Assembly (NCBI RefSeq): GCF_000150275.1
Contig: NW_002060943.1
Coordinates: forward strand, 11,532,878 to 11,596,877
Direction: 5' to 3'
DNA: 64,000 nt
DNA from: Trichoplax adhaerens
Lineage: Eukaryota > Placozoa > Uniplacotomia > Trichoplacea > Trichoplacidae
Positions within the stretch are counted from its first letter, which is position 1; each line of letters starts with the position of its first letter. The notes beneath the pieces were generated by a model. It was not told where the DNA came from. It worked only from the letters and a program-made list of their open reading frames with translations, and searched no databases. A program made the position numbers and the translations under genes. Below, piece after piece: positions 26,433 through 40,000 of this stretch.

Positions 26433-27249
26433 GATTTTGATGATTGCAATAGTCGATGTGAAGCCTATGCAATAATTGCTATTTTAAAGCTCACTACAGT
26501 ATATGCAAACTGAAGTTTTTGACTGATTGACGCTGACTGCACAGCAATATACAAAAAACGGGACAGAATTATTTTAGAGTATATAGATTTAGCATGGGCA
26601 GCAATGATGCAAAGGTACCGACAATTTGAAAGAATGTGCCATTGTGCAGTGGAACTAGAACATCAAATTTCGTGTGTGACTGTTGTTCATTGCAGTCATG
26701 TTTTAAAGACTTTGTCAAGATTATTTTAGCTGTCTTTAGTTAATTACTCGTATATATAAATATACTGTATATATATATACAGATATGTATGAATACTATA
26801 TAATAATTAAATTTAGCATGAAGTATGGATTTATATTTTCTTGAAAGATCAAAGAATTGTTCTATCTGCATATAGAAGAAATACGTGCAAATACACTGAT
26901 GTTGCTTTGTCTACTGCCTATCTGTATAGTATGGGATTGGCATTCTACAACATCATAAACTACCGTACAAGATGATTGCAACTATTTATTTTCAGTTGCA
27001 TAGTAGCATATCATTTTGGTTGAATGCCTTCATTTAATTTAATAAGATATTAAAATAAAGTCAATAAAAACTTATAAATTTCGTAAATGATTGCATCATT
27101 GCTATCACATTAACAATAATTTAATTTAATTTCATACATATGCTGTATTCATACACTTTATGGCAGGAATTGAAAAAAGACATTCCAATCGTGTCAGCAA
27201 TCAAATACATTCTCTATTGAAGTAACGGTATCTACTACAGACAAATATA
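26433..27249. other. convergent 3' intergenic region, TATDN1/COA4
   Basis: About 0.8 kb between two converging stop codons, presumably both 3' UTRs. It includes an AT-rich self-complementary stretch near 26758-26785 (tatactgtatatatatatacag). No gene is recognised. Confidence 0.6.
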
Positions 27250-27996
27250 TTAATTAGATCTAGATTTTGCATGCTTTACACTTTTATCCATACAGTCTTT
27301 AAATGACTTCATTTCTTCTTTACACTTTCTCCAGTCTCTGTTTTCAAACATACAATCCTGAAAATTAAAGGTAGACATACAAAGTACGCTTAGAATGTAT
27401 CAGTTGATGATTATATGTCCAGAGAGTGACGATTGTGTACTACAAATCAAATATGATTTAAGGAATATAAATATACAATAAAGTTTGTAAGATCTCTATT
27501 AATACAGTAGTCACTGCTGGCATAAAAGCAAACATCAATACGTATAGCTAAACGACTTTATATGAATAAACCTATTATTCTGCGGCTTATCATATCACAC
27601 AGATTGTAGAGTTACAAGATCCATTTTCCTTTGCAGTTGTTGCGAATGGATCTGCAGGCTCAGACTAGCAACCAGTAGGTCATATTTGTTCAAAACAGAT
27701 GTATACATCGTTTATGTTGTTTACCATGAAGTCATTGCAGTGAAACTATCTTGTTCCATTATTTATTAATTTTAGTGCAATCAGTTTGACTGGTATATAC
27801 AGTATAAATATGTTCGCTGTTATATAGTATACTGAATATTTCTTGCAAATACGATTACCTGCAATGCATAATGGAAAGCTGAACAACCAGATTTTTCAAT
27901 AATTATTTCGAAAGGATCCTTTTCTTCATCGTCATCTTGCTTGCTTTTATTCCAGTGATGGGATGGACGCTTGGATTGATTGGCATCTTCCGTCAT
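27250..27996 (-). CDS. COA4: Cytochrome c oxidase assembly factor 4, twin CX9C protein (2 exons)
   Basis: Small intermembrane-space protein (CHCHD8/COA4) needed for assembly of cytochrome c oxidase and imported by the Mia40 disulfide relay. Exon 1 is 27859-27996 (46 codons, ATG at 27996); exon 2 is 27250-27357 (35 codons plus TAA). The joined 81-residue product is close to the ~87 residues of the human protein. The first CX9C (SGC-SAFHYALQ-DC) spans the exon junction, and the second is CKEEMKSFKDC, giving the coiled-coil-helix-coiled-coil-helix fold. The acidic DDDEEKDPFE segment before it is also typical. It is too short and too split to appear as one open frame. It converges on TATDN1. Confidence 0.93.
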
Positions 27997-28869
27997 GACT
28001 AATTTTAAAGATTGTAGAGACTTTTATATACTTCAGTTGTCCAGTTAAAGCTCGAAATTTAGTTCGTCAGATCTTGATCTTGCTTCGATGCATGTAGGAT
28101 CATCACCAGGGATACCCACTCTGGTGATCTGCTTACGGTGCAAAGATCGAGAAGTCCCTACTGTACTGAGTACTGTACAGTTTGGCATACTGTACAGTAC
28201 AGTACAGTACAGTGCACAGTAGTCCAGTGTGCGGTACGCTACTGTACACTGTACGAGTACACTAAAGTTCACGTCAAGTCACCTGAACGTGAAGCGAAGT
28301 CTCAAAATCCAACTTCACACGTTCCCTAGCTACACCTGCGTGTCAGTGCATTGCAATGGCAACTCGTATTTCTTTTACCTGTATGTTGCAGCGATAGAGA
28401 TTTTTTTGTACCTCTATGGCTGCAGCTAAAGACTTCTGTCAGTACTGTACAGTAATATTGTGAAACGATATGCAGATGATATATAACTCGATTATATAGT
28501 CTCGCTATACTTGCGTCAAATGTTATGAATTAAGTTTCAGCTTCTTGTTGTAAAATGAGAGCAACCAACTTGCAAGGAAATACTGCTAATTTTGGTGCTT
28601 GTTGACCTCTCCCAAATATTTACATATATCATACTATCTGCATATATGTAGATATTTACCAGCATATTTGCCAAATGTGCAATACCATTGTCAGTATAAT
28701 CATCCTTTATTATATTAATTTTAATTTTATTATAATAACTAATTTTTATTAAAAGCAGCACAATGTCATGCCATACTTCACCAAGATATTATCGTAAAAA
28801 TGACTAAAACCAAGTCTTATATAACTTATGTAAGGGCCTATTTAATTGCGTAGTAACATGACGATCCAT
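27997..28869. promoter_or_regulatory. COA4 upstream / DDX28 downstream region with GTAC pentamers
   Basis: About 0.9 kb between the COA4 start and the DDX28 stop. At 28157-28260 it carries a dense TACTG/CAGTA cluster (actgtacagtacagtacagtacagt) about 160-260 bases upstream of COA4, with a single copy near 28441. The short open frames here are by-products of that repeat. A promoter role for COA4 is inferred from position. Confidence 0.6.
28157..28260. repeat. TACTG/CAGTA pentamer cluster upstream of COA4
   Basis: Several consecutive five-base units with GTAC spaced every five bases, in both orientations, of the same type as at 24521-24783. Confidence 0.85.
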
Positions 28870-31800
28870 TTATGAAGACACGGCAGCTAATTTTTTCTTT
28901 GAGTAACGTTTGGGCTTTTTAGATAGTTCATCTATAACTGTATTTCTAGCTGCTGCTTCCTATATACAAGAGGCAAACCAGTATAATTAGCCGAGTTAAA
29001 AGTATTGGGTACAGCTGTGCCGTATAAATTTTATCCCGTTATATTACTAACCTCTAATAGCTTTGTAAGACTTAATTCTTTTCGACTTGAAACAAGGCTT
29101 ATTACTCTACCCGTACATTTGCTGCCAACACGCCCAGTTCTACCAGCACGATGAATGTAATCAGCAACAGAGATCGGAAAATCGAAATTAATTACACATT
29201 CAACCTATGTCATAAAATTGGCTGCATTTAGTTTAGCCGAATTTTACATGGTCGGCGGCAAAGATTATTGAGGTGATATAACTGTATGCATTTTGAGAAA
29301 TTTTCCAAATAGGAACCTACATTCTTTGTATCTAAGCCTCTAGAGGCTATATCGGTTGCAATGAGTATGTTATATTCACCACGTTGAAATTTATCATATC
29401 GAATTAGACGCTCCTGGATACAGTATATAATTTTTTTAGTGTAATCATAACTCGTTCATTGGATAATTTTATAACAGTGGAATTATCGAGATATTAAATG
29501 AAAGTAAATGCTAAATCGCCTATCTACCTCTGGTGGCATACCACCGTGCAATCGTAGTAACGGTAAATCTACTTTTGCAAGATAATGCCCAAGCCAATTG
29601 CAGCTATCAACTGTATTGCAAAAAATGATTGTTGAACCATGTCGCCGTTCTTTCAATAGTTTTAGTAATGTTCCTAGGAGGAAAGTAGAGAAATAAAGTA
29701 AAATTTTTCATCTTCAATGTGTTTACGCGTACATTGATCAATGCTCCTTACCTGCTTTACTAGTTTGTTTTAATTTTAATATATCTTGCTGTATGTGGGG
29801 TAATAATTTATGGAAACCTTTAGTAGTTACTTTCTTTAGATTCTAATAAATATTTAGGCAGATGGTTAAAATCTGAACCTTTCAGGATTTTCACTTATGA
29901 TAATTCTTGGTATTTCAGCCGATTTAAATATCGTCAGAACTCAAATTATTTGTACCGGAATGACTGGGTTCAAAATTGCTTCAACTCTCTTAGGTAAGGT
30001 AGCCCCAACAACGGTGACCTGCGCATCTTTTTGAAGAGTATCCAGAGACATTGGCTTACCTCCACGGATCTAATATTCAAATAGGAATGACAATACTTCA
30101 AACATCGTCCTTTCGATTTTACTCAATAAAGTATAAATTTAAGAAAAACTTCATCAAATTTGTAAACTTCAGATCATTGTAATTTAATATGGATTAAATT
30201 ATCACCTTTATTTTCTCTAGTATTTCCAAACTCCTTTCGTAGAAGGATTCATCAAATAGAGTATCTGCTTCATCTAGGACCAAATGAGTTAAATCGCTAA
30301 AAAAAATTTGATCTGAAAGTACAACGTTCAATTTTAGTTATAATAGGAAATGTAGTTATCAGTGTACCCTACGAATGACATTAATTATTGGCATTTTTCA
30401 TATCAAATTAAATAGAACAATGAATTAGGGTGTATTCTAAGGAAATACACAACATACTATATCTATGATACTTTATGAGCATTCCCGGGGTCGCCACAAC
30501 TACGTCTGTTGGAGTTTCCAATGCTTTTTCCAATAGTTTCTATTCAATATATGACATATGAAGTTTTTGATAGCTTAATGAATGATTGAATTTATTCTAT
30601 CTATCTACCGATCTGTAATGCATTGCTTGTGCTATATATTCTTACTTGTTTTTTGCCTCCTATTACACCTACGACTCTATACTTTGATACGTGGCATAGC
30701 GATTTAGCAACTTTCTGTTAGAGCGTTGATGCGGAGATCAGAAAAATATACAGTAAGTATCTTTATGTTGATTATTATTAGCTATCGTTAAGTTCAGTGA
30801 TGGAAAGGTTGTTAATAAGGAACAGAAGATAATAGTACTATCACATTGATAACTACTGCATAACTAACCAGAGTCTGCTGAGCTAATTCTCTGGATGGAA
30901 CAACAATACAAGCTCGAGGTCTGTTTAATCTTGTAATTAATCCGCATTTTTCCTCTTCTTCTTTAATTCTATGAATTAAAGGCGCCAAATAAGCTATTGT
31001 TTTACCAGATCCTAAATTAAATACTGTGTGGTTAGATACAGTCTTTCTACGTATATATTGGTCGTACAATGTACATGAGTCATTTAGAGTTTTACCTGTT
31101 TCGGATGCACATAGTACGTTCTTTCCAGCAGCAATTTTAGGAATTGCTAGAGACTATAAACATCAAGTGAGATTACAATCGTTATACAACGATATCATTC
31201 CTGTATAGTGCATACTTGCATTTACACATGTTTAAACAGTTGATTTAAGAAGAGGTATATTTGCAGGACTGTTATACCGTACTGTGTATCTATTAATAAT
31301 TATGGTTATAATGGATGAATATCTTTAACTATCATTCTGGTAGCTGCAAATTTTTACGGGTAATATATATTACATGTTATTAAGGTGATAATGGTCTATA
31401 AAGTAGAGTAAAGAACAATAATACAACTATACGCTAGTAATGTTATCTACCTGTATTGCAGTTGGCGTGGTAATATTAATGTTCGCTAAAGAATCAATCA
31501 CGTCATCCCTCAGGAATAACCGCGAAAAAGACGATGTACCAGAATCAGTAATAGCTCTAGGTTCCTATTAGATAACAAAGTAATCTTGCTTATGAAGGCG
31601 TACCTTAAATCTGAATAGCATCATGTATCGCAACATGTGTGTAAATGTACAAGGCAGGTAATTCGATAATTTTTGCATGTACTCATGTTCGAATCGTAGT
31701 CGAACATTTCATTTCCTTATCGCCAATATCAATATATTACTCATGCAACGTAAGGATTACTTATTAATATAATCCTTAGTGATACTGTAGTATCTTAACT

Positions 31801-32129
31801 GTAATGCAGAAGAGCCATTGGCTTTCATTTCAACGCAATCACTGACTAACCTCCTTTTTCTTTTTAATGGTGGTTTTACTTGGCCTATCAAGGATCCTAT
31901 TTTGTCGTGGTCTTCGAAATCTACGCTGATTACGCATACGCGTATTTCCCTTAGTGCCTGTAAATTCCTTGTGTTTGCGAGATACTTCTAGCTGACGAGA
32001 CGATCTGGTTTTTACCGACTTTAGCGCAGGAGAGGAGTAGTGACGATGACATGGCACTAATTTTGAATAAAGCTGAGATGTGAAGCAGTACCGGTTGAAA
32101 TACTGGTAAGCTAATCCTGATAAATTCAT
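28870..32129 (-). CDS. DDX28: Mitochondrial DEAD-box RNA helicase DDX28 (spliced)
   Basis: ATP-dependent RNA helicase that in animals acts in mitochondrial RNA granules on large-subunit mitoribosome assembly. The ATG at 32129 opens a basic, hydroxylated leader ([19 protein letters not shown]) fitting a mitochondrial presequence; exon 1 ends at 31851. Motifs in order: Q motif TTPTAIQ near 31.45 kb; ASETG joined to GSGKT (motif I, split by the intron at about 31.02-31.09 kb); PSRELAQQ near 30.88 kb; [13 protein letters not shown] (motif II) near 30.26 kb; VGATLP near 30.0 kb, the GAT form of motif III also found in vertebrate DDX28; IIFCNT near 29.6 kb; [11 protein letters not shown] near 29.35 kb; and [11 protein letters not shown] (motif VI) near 29.13 kb. 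The stop is TAA at 28870-28872 after a lysine-rich tail. All core motifs are intact. Confidence 0.92.
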
Positions 32130-32877
32130 CCAGCTTCTACTTATCAAGTGCTCCTATAAATGCGTGCAGCATAAGTTCAAAATTAGCATCATGAGTATGG
32201 CCATTACATCATTGCATCTTCTCAGAAGAGCTACAATATAATACTTTGCTCCATTCACTTACCATAACTTGTACGTGTATGCATACGGGTAATCATAAAT
32301 AACATTAAAAATTGGAATTGAACTCGAATAAATGCAGCAGCAGATTATCCTGAGCTCCGCTGCACAATTTAAGCAATCTCTAATTTCAAAAGCATTAGAA
32401 TGGAATTACTAGCGCTATCAAACTATAAGAAAGTTAATCTCCTTTAATTCACTCTTTAGTAGTCGTTAAAAAGTGAGGACTGTAGCTTGATGAATGATTG
32501 TGATTACCAATATTCGAAGTTCAAGTTGATTCGAAGAAGGAGCAAACCAAGAAATTTCATTCAAAATGATACTTTTAATTTTTGCATTGATCAGCTCGCT
32601 GCAAAATAATAACGCATGCGGTTCTCCTGCACCTCAGAGTACTGTTCCAGTAGTTTCATAGTGGTACGGTACTGTAATCCAAAGCTGTACCGTACTTCTA
32701 CAGTACAGTTCAAGCTGTGGTGCCGAAGATGTCCGTTTCGGCGCGGTTCGATACGGTACAATGTTCGGTTAGGGTTAGACCTAGCTAGGGCTAGGGTTAG
32801 GGTTAGGGCTTGGGCTAGGGTTGTACTGCTAATCTAACCCGAGCTGTAAAGCAACTCTTCCCTACTGCCACTCAAAT
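32130..32877. promoter_or_regulatory. divergent DDX28/BABAM2 promoter region
   Basis: A 748-base space between opposite start codons. It contains GTAC pentamer elements at about 32638-32757 (agtactgttccagtag, gtacggtactgtaatc, gtaccgtacttctacagtacag) and, directly next, a telomere-like tract at 32767-32822. BABAM2 begins 55 bases after that tract, which puts it in or beside the BABAM2 5' UTR. The promoter function is inferred from position. Confidence 0.65.
32767..32822. repeat. interstitial telomere-like tract (TTAGGG variants)
   Basis: Consecutive ggttagggttag, ctagggctagggttagggttaggg and cttgggctagggtt units: canonical TTAGGG mixed with CTAGGG and CTTGGG variants on the plus strand, about 56 bases in all. 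TTAGGG is the usual animal telomere unit. Confidence 0.85.
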
Positions 32878-35800
32878 ATGGCGTCCGTTAATGCCAATGT
32901 AAATTTAACCTCTCAACTCGCATCGCATATCGTTGTACCGCTAACAACGTTTCTAAATGGCAATAATACTTTATTTTCTGAAAGTCAGCCTTGGATATCT
33001 GACCTAAGATGCAGGTAAGGATTTAGGTCGGTTATTTTGAATATAAACACACGTAAATGGTGCACAGTCCACCATAGATCCGAAACCCATCACTATTGCG
33101 TGAAGACTGAGATATCACAGGTATTAACTAGGTGGTAAAGCATCAATGCTTTAATCATTGAGATATCACAAATAGAGTTGCTTTCCGAATTAAAATTTTT
33201 ATCAGTTTGCCTTTTTACCATCAATCTATGCTATCCTAACAAATATTGCGTCATTTTAATTAATGAAAGATGTACTTTTAAAAATAATCGTATAACTATA
33301 CAGTACACAGAGGACGTATTTAACCTCTAGTAGATAGTTGGTCAGATACTTAAAAAAAAATGTATTCTACTCAGTAACTCCCAGGTTGCAAACAATTTAA
33401 AACTTGTTTCAAAACTGATCACTAATTTCATGATATAAGGGCCATTATATTAAGTGCAATTAGTATACAGTATATGTATCTTGCAATCAGGATTAACGTA
33501 TTTCATATCGTACGATATGATGATTATTCAAAATAATCATCATCTAATTTCGTAGAATGCATTTAGTGTTTGCAAGCTTAATAGTTCTTGGAATGTTAAT
33601 TCAAAATACCTCTGTAAAGAGGGATACATACGATGTAAAGTGGAAATTATAACAGTCGAATTGGCTATAAAATCAAGTTAGTTGAATGGTAGATAAATAT
33701 TTAAATTATTTTATAATTTATCTTTGGAACTTGCCTGAATAATTAATAATACTTGTTTTAATTTTTGTTATATTGCTGTGGACTGTAGTTCTATATAGGA
33801 GTTCTAACCAGTTAGCCTTAATATAGGAATAGGCTACTTCTATATATTCGCATGTTAGGTACATGCTCCATTAAAATCAAAATGAACAGTTACGACTAAC
33901 AAATTGGGGTATGCAGCTATATGCATACCTTGGGAGCTTTGAAAACACTTTAGAATTACTGCACAGGTCGTTGTAATTCTCATGCTGTATACGCGTATAA
34001 AGGGTAGTAAACCATTGTAAATGTTGAGACATCGATCAATCATATATCCGTGCTACCTAAGTGGGTTCTACCATATGCATGTGTAAAACAACATTAATGA
34101 TTTGTTGTTAGTGACCAGTTAAGTCAGGCTCCCATGATCTGGTATGTGCTTCTATCGTATTGGTGTAATACGTACAGCTGGACTATTTATGCTCTACACA
34201 TGCAAATGATTTCGTTGGTGGTTAAATAATCTTTGAATTGCATTTGTCCTGTGTAGCCATGCTGCCTTGGATAGTGACACCAATTGCGATAGGTTTAAGT
34301 TACACCTTCCCTATAGCCAGCACACTTTAATTTGTAAGTTTAAGTCATACATTTTTCAAAATTGATCATTCTCTTTGTTGTTATTTTACAAAATGTACTT
34401 TGTATATTGTTATTGTACTGTACTCATTTATACGGATATAGCCACTCTGTTAACTAGTTATGTTGCTATTGCGTAAATATTATGGACTTTTTAAATTATC
34501 GAACATTTTACGTAGGGGAAGTAATTTTTGATCGAAGAAGAAACAATCAGGCACCTGATTTTATATTTGGCGAAGAAGATAAAGATTTTAATCCAGATTC
34601 CGAGAAGCTAGAAGTATGTCTGGTGGACATTTATTCGTATATACCATATCATTATTAATAGAGTGATGCTGTAATTAGTGTATTATACCGTACTTGTTTC
34701 AATATATACTAGTGCTAATCAATCATCATAACCGAAATATTTGAGATGAGTAATAAACTTATTTTTCAGTATAAAGACTGCTTCAAGAAAGGGTTGCTAG
34801 ATATATTGGATAGATTAAATTATTTATTATAAAACTGTTCATTAGACGGGTCTGTGATTGATGTATAACCATAGATAATGGCATTCATGCCGTTATAAAT
34901 ATATACATATATACCGTATATGTCATATAATGTATTTAAGTGCTTGACATATTATATCTTGATAAGCTTATTCTAATTATTATATTTTGTACTTGATAAT
35001 ATTGTAATTTAACACAGAGCCTATCATATTGGAATACCAGTAATGCGAACTGCTTTTCTTTGGTCATAAAAGAACTGTTGTTACAATATGCTCTTCATCA
35101 GGAAAAATTACTAGGAGCTAATAGTCGATTAAGTTTCGAGTGTTCTAAATTACGAACTAGTAAAGACTTTGACAGCTTTGAAATTTTGGTAAAAAAGAAA
35201 AACACTAATGTTAGTAGAAGTATCACCTTCAGCAAATATTCTTGTATTTAAATTACATGACGAAGAATAACCGATTAATTACCTAAACATATTATATTTC
35301 TCCTAAACTCATATTACAATTTTGTACAACTGATTAAAAACTCACTATACCTAGAGTAGAATAATTGCTGTTTTTTTGGCTAACGGCTTTGTTTTTACCA
35401 ATAGGGATATAACAGTTATTTTGAGGCTAATTTTCTTATCAGAATCAACTTGAAAAGTGAATCTTTGCCCCACTTAAAAGCGGTAAGACAACTATAATAC
35501 TGTTTCTCATAGAGCTTACCGTTGTTTATATCAACGTAATGATTGTAATTTTAGTATACTCTTAACAGAAATGTGCCTTATATAAAATATTACGTTACAT
35601 TTTTAAAGGGCTTAAATAAAAGTATTCAGGACTTTTATGCTAATCTGTTGGTAACAATGGTATCCAATGATACAGCAAATGTGGTTACAAATTTACAAAT
35701 TAATCCTTGGCTAGAAAAGTATGCAAAATTTTTGTGTAATACGTTGTGTGCCTCGTATTGCCTTCTTATGATTTGCATGAATCGTTAAATTACGTATATG

Positions 35801-36608
35801 ATTAATTATAGGTTATTAGGTAGCAATACTACAAAACAATGCCCACGGTGGGGAGGTTCAAATGCTTCGAGCTTACTTGAGTACCTAACTACGGTACAAC
35901 GTTACCTACAGGATAAAATAAATCGTATTGGTGAAAATTTTACGAGAAGAAAAGAACTTATTGAATCCTTCAAACAGCATTTTAACGGGTATGACTTTTG
36001 TTATCCATAAGATATTTTAATGGATGAAGATTATCTTATTTTACCTCTTGTATCACACAGGGCGTTACTGGAATATGATAGTGAAAACTATACAAGCATA
36101 AATTTGCTGCTCGTTACGAGTGGATTTTACTTTATTCTGCATGGTAATGTCAACTACTATTTACGTGTAAACATTATACTTTTATTACACTTTGGTTAGG
36201 ATTATATACGTACATACATATATATATATATTTATATATATACTGTATATGTATAACATTGCGAAAGAAACGACTAAAAGTTTATCCTCTTATTTCATCA
36301 AGTATCATTACCATCCGGATTTCCACAAAGCATGCCAGTGCTAATTATCCAATCAGTATACCATCGTATGGGTATTTTACCTTACAAAGAAACACGTACT
36401 TCGTATCCATACAGCCCGAGATGGAGTGGTAAAGAAATGGTAGAGAGAATACAGTATGTACATTGCACAGTCTATTCGACCTAGTTCACAAATGTTCTTA
36501 GATATTCCACGTATTTAATAATCCATTTTAATTTAATTTAATAGAGTTTATCTTGCGACGATTATTGAAGATTTTAAGACATCATCCTTACGTTACGGAA
36601 AACTTTAG
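32878..36608 (+). CDS. BABAM2: BRISC and BRCA1-A complex member 2 (BRE/BRCC45), spliced
   Basis: UEV-fold scaffold subunit of the K63-specific BRCC36 deubiquitinase complexes (BRISC in cytosol, BRCA1-A in nucleus). Exon 1 is 32878-33014, ending SDLRC(R). Recognised exons: 34516-34613 (NNQAPDFIFGEEDKDF, as vertebrate LPPDFIFGED), 35018-35188 (YWNTSNANCF..VIKELLLQY), 35405-35482, about 35.6-35.75 kb (LLVTMVSNDT), 35812-35988 (WGGSNASSLLEYLTTVQRYL), 36061-36143, 36303-36453 (IIQSVYH, then SYPYSPRWSGKEM) and 36545-36608, which ends GKL-stop exactly as the human protein. At least one exon between 33014 and 34516 should hold the KL..P-type first UEV segment; I could not place it. An AT microsatellite (36210-36250) lies in the penultimate intron. 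It shares its upstream region with DDX28. Confidence 0.9.
36210..36250. repeat. AT-rich microsatellite
   Basis: A run of alternating TA units (tacatacatatatatatatatttatatatatac) in a BABAM2 intron. Confidence 0.8.
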
Positions 36609-37090
36609 TAAATAAATTCTCATCAAAATGCATTATAACAAAATGCCTGATATTTATGAATTAGCTTTCCAAAAGCATGTAATAGACGTTAGGTCACTAA
36701 GGTTTGTGTATCTTGCCTGGTACGTTATGAACTTACCGGAATCGCTTTTTTGTGATAATACGCTATGAATAAATGTTACCTTAGCGAGTTTGACATGACG
36801 TAAAATATTTTATTTTTTCTATCGAAATATTAAATAACATGTGGTCATATTCCTTTTAAGACACAGATGATTGTAGATTGTAATGACTAATTGTTCACTA
36901 AGTATACCTTATAAGTGAAAGATTTTTTCAAGATTTGATTCTATATGTATGTTATAATTATTGTATAGATTACCATCAGAACTCTTTCCTAACATCAATC
37001 ATAATTATTTAAAGTGTATTCACTTTTGTATATAAGATAAATGTCTTCGTAGATCCTTTATTGTCGTAGTTCATTCATGGTTGGATTTTA
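36609..37090. other. convergent 3' intergenic region, BABAM2/GDPGP1
   Basis: About 0.5 kb between converging stop codons and presumably both 3' UTRs. Nothing else is recognised. Confidence 0.6.
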
Positions 37091-40000
37091 TTATTCCGAG
37101 TAAAGATTTTGAATATTTTGTCTTAATTCTTTGAATTCACTCTCAGGTAGTGATATTTCGTGTATGAGTGAGCTTATACTTTCATCAGTAATGATCTCAA
37201 ATTGACTTTCGTCTACATTTCAAAAAGAAATATGAAAGGGCTATAAATAAATTGATTTACATAAAATATTTTGCAATGATATGGTTGATGTATAATTACT
37301 TTTCACTATTAAGTGACCAGCTAGCTCACAAAATGCAACACTAAGTACGTTTTCATCTTTGGCACCTATCATTCATTATTAGACATCCTGTTATCATTCT
37401 TGATTCAGTCAAAATTGAAGCATTAATTAACTACAGTCAGGTTGTTTTTATTAAACCTAGTGAAGAAACTCTTGGCCAAACCAGCACTCTTACTACAACG
37501 TCACTGCTTATGTTGTTCTTTTGAAATGGCTTTCCTCTTGTTATAAAAATATTATGGGCTATCTCTTTCTCGTGAAGCAGTGATGTTAGTCTGTATATAT
37601 TTCTAAAAAATAATGAAAAGAAATACGTATTTATGCCATTGTCATGTATCTTTGTTCTTGTAGTGAGGAATAATAAATACACCGCCAGTTATATCACAAT
37701 TGTGGGCTAGAGTTCCTCTAAATAGAAATTTATTGCAATTTTTTACATACTTAATGAAACATCGCAAGTCGCCATTCACGTACTGAAATCCGAAACCCTT
37801 AGCCGGTGAATCTACCAATTCCATACAAGGCCCACTAATTGGTTTCCCGTTCTATTTTAACGAAAACAGATGCTACGTATCATTATTACGCTGCAAATAA
37901 TTATATGCTGCAGACTAGGTCTGCAAGACGCAATTATTCATTTTTTAACCCTGATCTGCAATTCAGAGTGAGCTACGGAATCCCATAAAATAAAATTTTA
38001 CCCATTTCTCAGATGGAAGTTCATAATTGATGCAATAGGCATGAAAATGCAAGTGATTAACAGAAGCAAATCCGCAAATACTATTAAATCCAATACGAAA
38101 TCCCCTATAGAAAAGTATATCATTGATTTATGATTAAAAATTTCAAAATAGCACAAGGCATTGAAACAGTCACTATCGCACCTTCATTATTACACAATAA
38201 TTATAATAATGATGTAATTAATTAATAAAATATTATTTTTACCGATACCTTTGTGAACTGAGTAGCAACATTTCCATAGCCAATTGCAATCCGTTAATTG
38301 TTACAGCCTGTGGTAATCATTATGTAGATAGTTAGTGTAAGAAGAAATACAGCATATGAAACTAAGTTATCGCTTGGAACCCATACAAACATGAATTTTA
38401 CTGGAGAATATTATTTTTACAGCGAGTAAAGTACGATTTCTACCGCACCACTAAACCTAGATTATCCTCTGTAGCAGATTACTAAGCATGATTTTATTTC
38501 AGTCCTGATGATGCAGCATTTTATATAATAAGCGAATGGTATTCATCAGAACTAGTACGTCAAACAATTCGTAAAAACTCTGTTGACTAAAATTATTCTA
38601 GGAATTGTGGTGTAATACTTAGATCTAGACGTTACCTGAGGCAAACAATCCTCGATAGCTGGGACGAGCAGAATATTACAGTATTCTACAGGGCTAACAT
38701 TTATGATTACCAAGTTTCTGGATGGTATACTCTATAATATATTTCAAATGAAATGAAACGAAATTACTCTTATTTACCGCTTGTACAATTTAATAGTTTA
38801 CTCAGATATTTGATGAGTAATATCGATACGTGCTCATATATCTAAATCGTATATAATACTATAATTACTATTTGCAACGGAGTTTTATTTCTGTAAATAT
38901 GAATCCTGGAATCCATTTGGACAGATATATATAATAACCGCATTTTATGACGTATATGTATTCTATCAATTCAACATTTTAATTTTAATTTTAATGGGTG
39001 TGTGACGGATTTCACGATGTAAATGATAGCAAAAATATCGTTATCTAGCAGTAAGAACATCGTTCAGTATAGATATGTTAAAAATCTTTTATCAGAGAAC
39101 AAAGCCATACCTCCTCGTCATTATGTTCTTGAGATATAAGCCCATGTTGTGGACAAAGTTCAAAGAGAATCTAGTTATCATTATCATTTTAATAATGCTA
39201 TGAGAACCTTATATCGGTAGCTTAATCAATGAAGATCCCCAACTAATTTTTATCGAAATATTTCATTCGCTACTGAATTAATCTATTATCTAGCACGAGT
39301 AAGAACTAGTAACAATCAAACTATAACATACTTATATACCATTTCTACTTTAAAATTGTTCCTAATTTACTGCTATGATGCATGTACGTTATAGTGATAA
39401 TTAGGATTTGTAGTCCTTTTTAAGAAACAAAGAAACTATTTACATGCATAGATAGCTACATTTATTTATAAAAGTGTATTATTTTCAGTGTTTCCGTTCA
39501 GTTGTAATTACTGATAAGGCAGCAGCTACTATCAAGTAATGAGTTTATAACATTTTTTAATCGGTAGGTTTAATACAGAACCTCTTTTGCATTAATCTTG
39601 TTAAAATTGAAACGGGTACCATCGAACGGTTGCTTGACAGTGAAGAAGCTGCCAGGCTTTCGTCTTTGCGTCGCTCTTTTTAAGTTTCGCTGGTTACGCA
39701 AAGGACGACATTTATTAATACATGCCACAATAATTTAACGAAACTATCACATATTCTACAATTGGAAATAGTATAATACAATACTTTGTGTATAAATTAT
39801 ATCCATTATCACTCACTTCGAATTACGCTAATTTATGTTTAATTCAAAAAAAATTAAGTTCTGACATTGATTATACTGTACTACTGGACATTATTATCAT
39901 TTACCAAATATAAACAATCATCTTACTGACTGTATAATGTACATCTACAGTGTTCAAGCACGAAATACATCATAGATAGAAGTATGAGTATTTTTTGATA

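Noticed and set aside
32127-32147. DDX28 start 18 bases further upstream at TTG
   Set aside because: TTG is not expected as a nuclear start; the first in-frame ATG at 32129 already opens a good mitochondrial leader.
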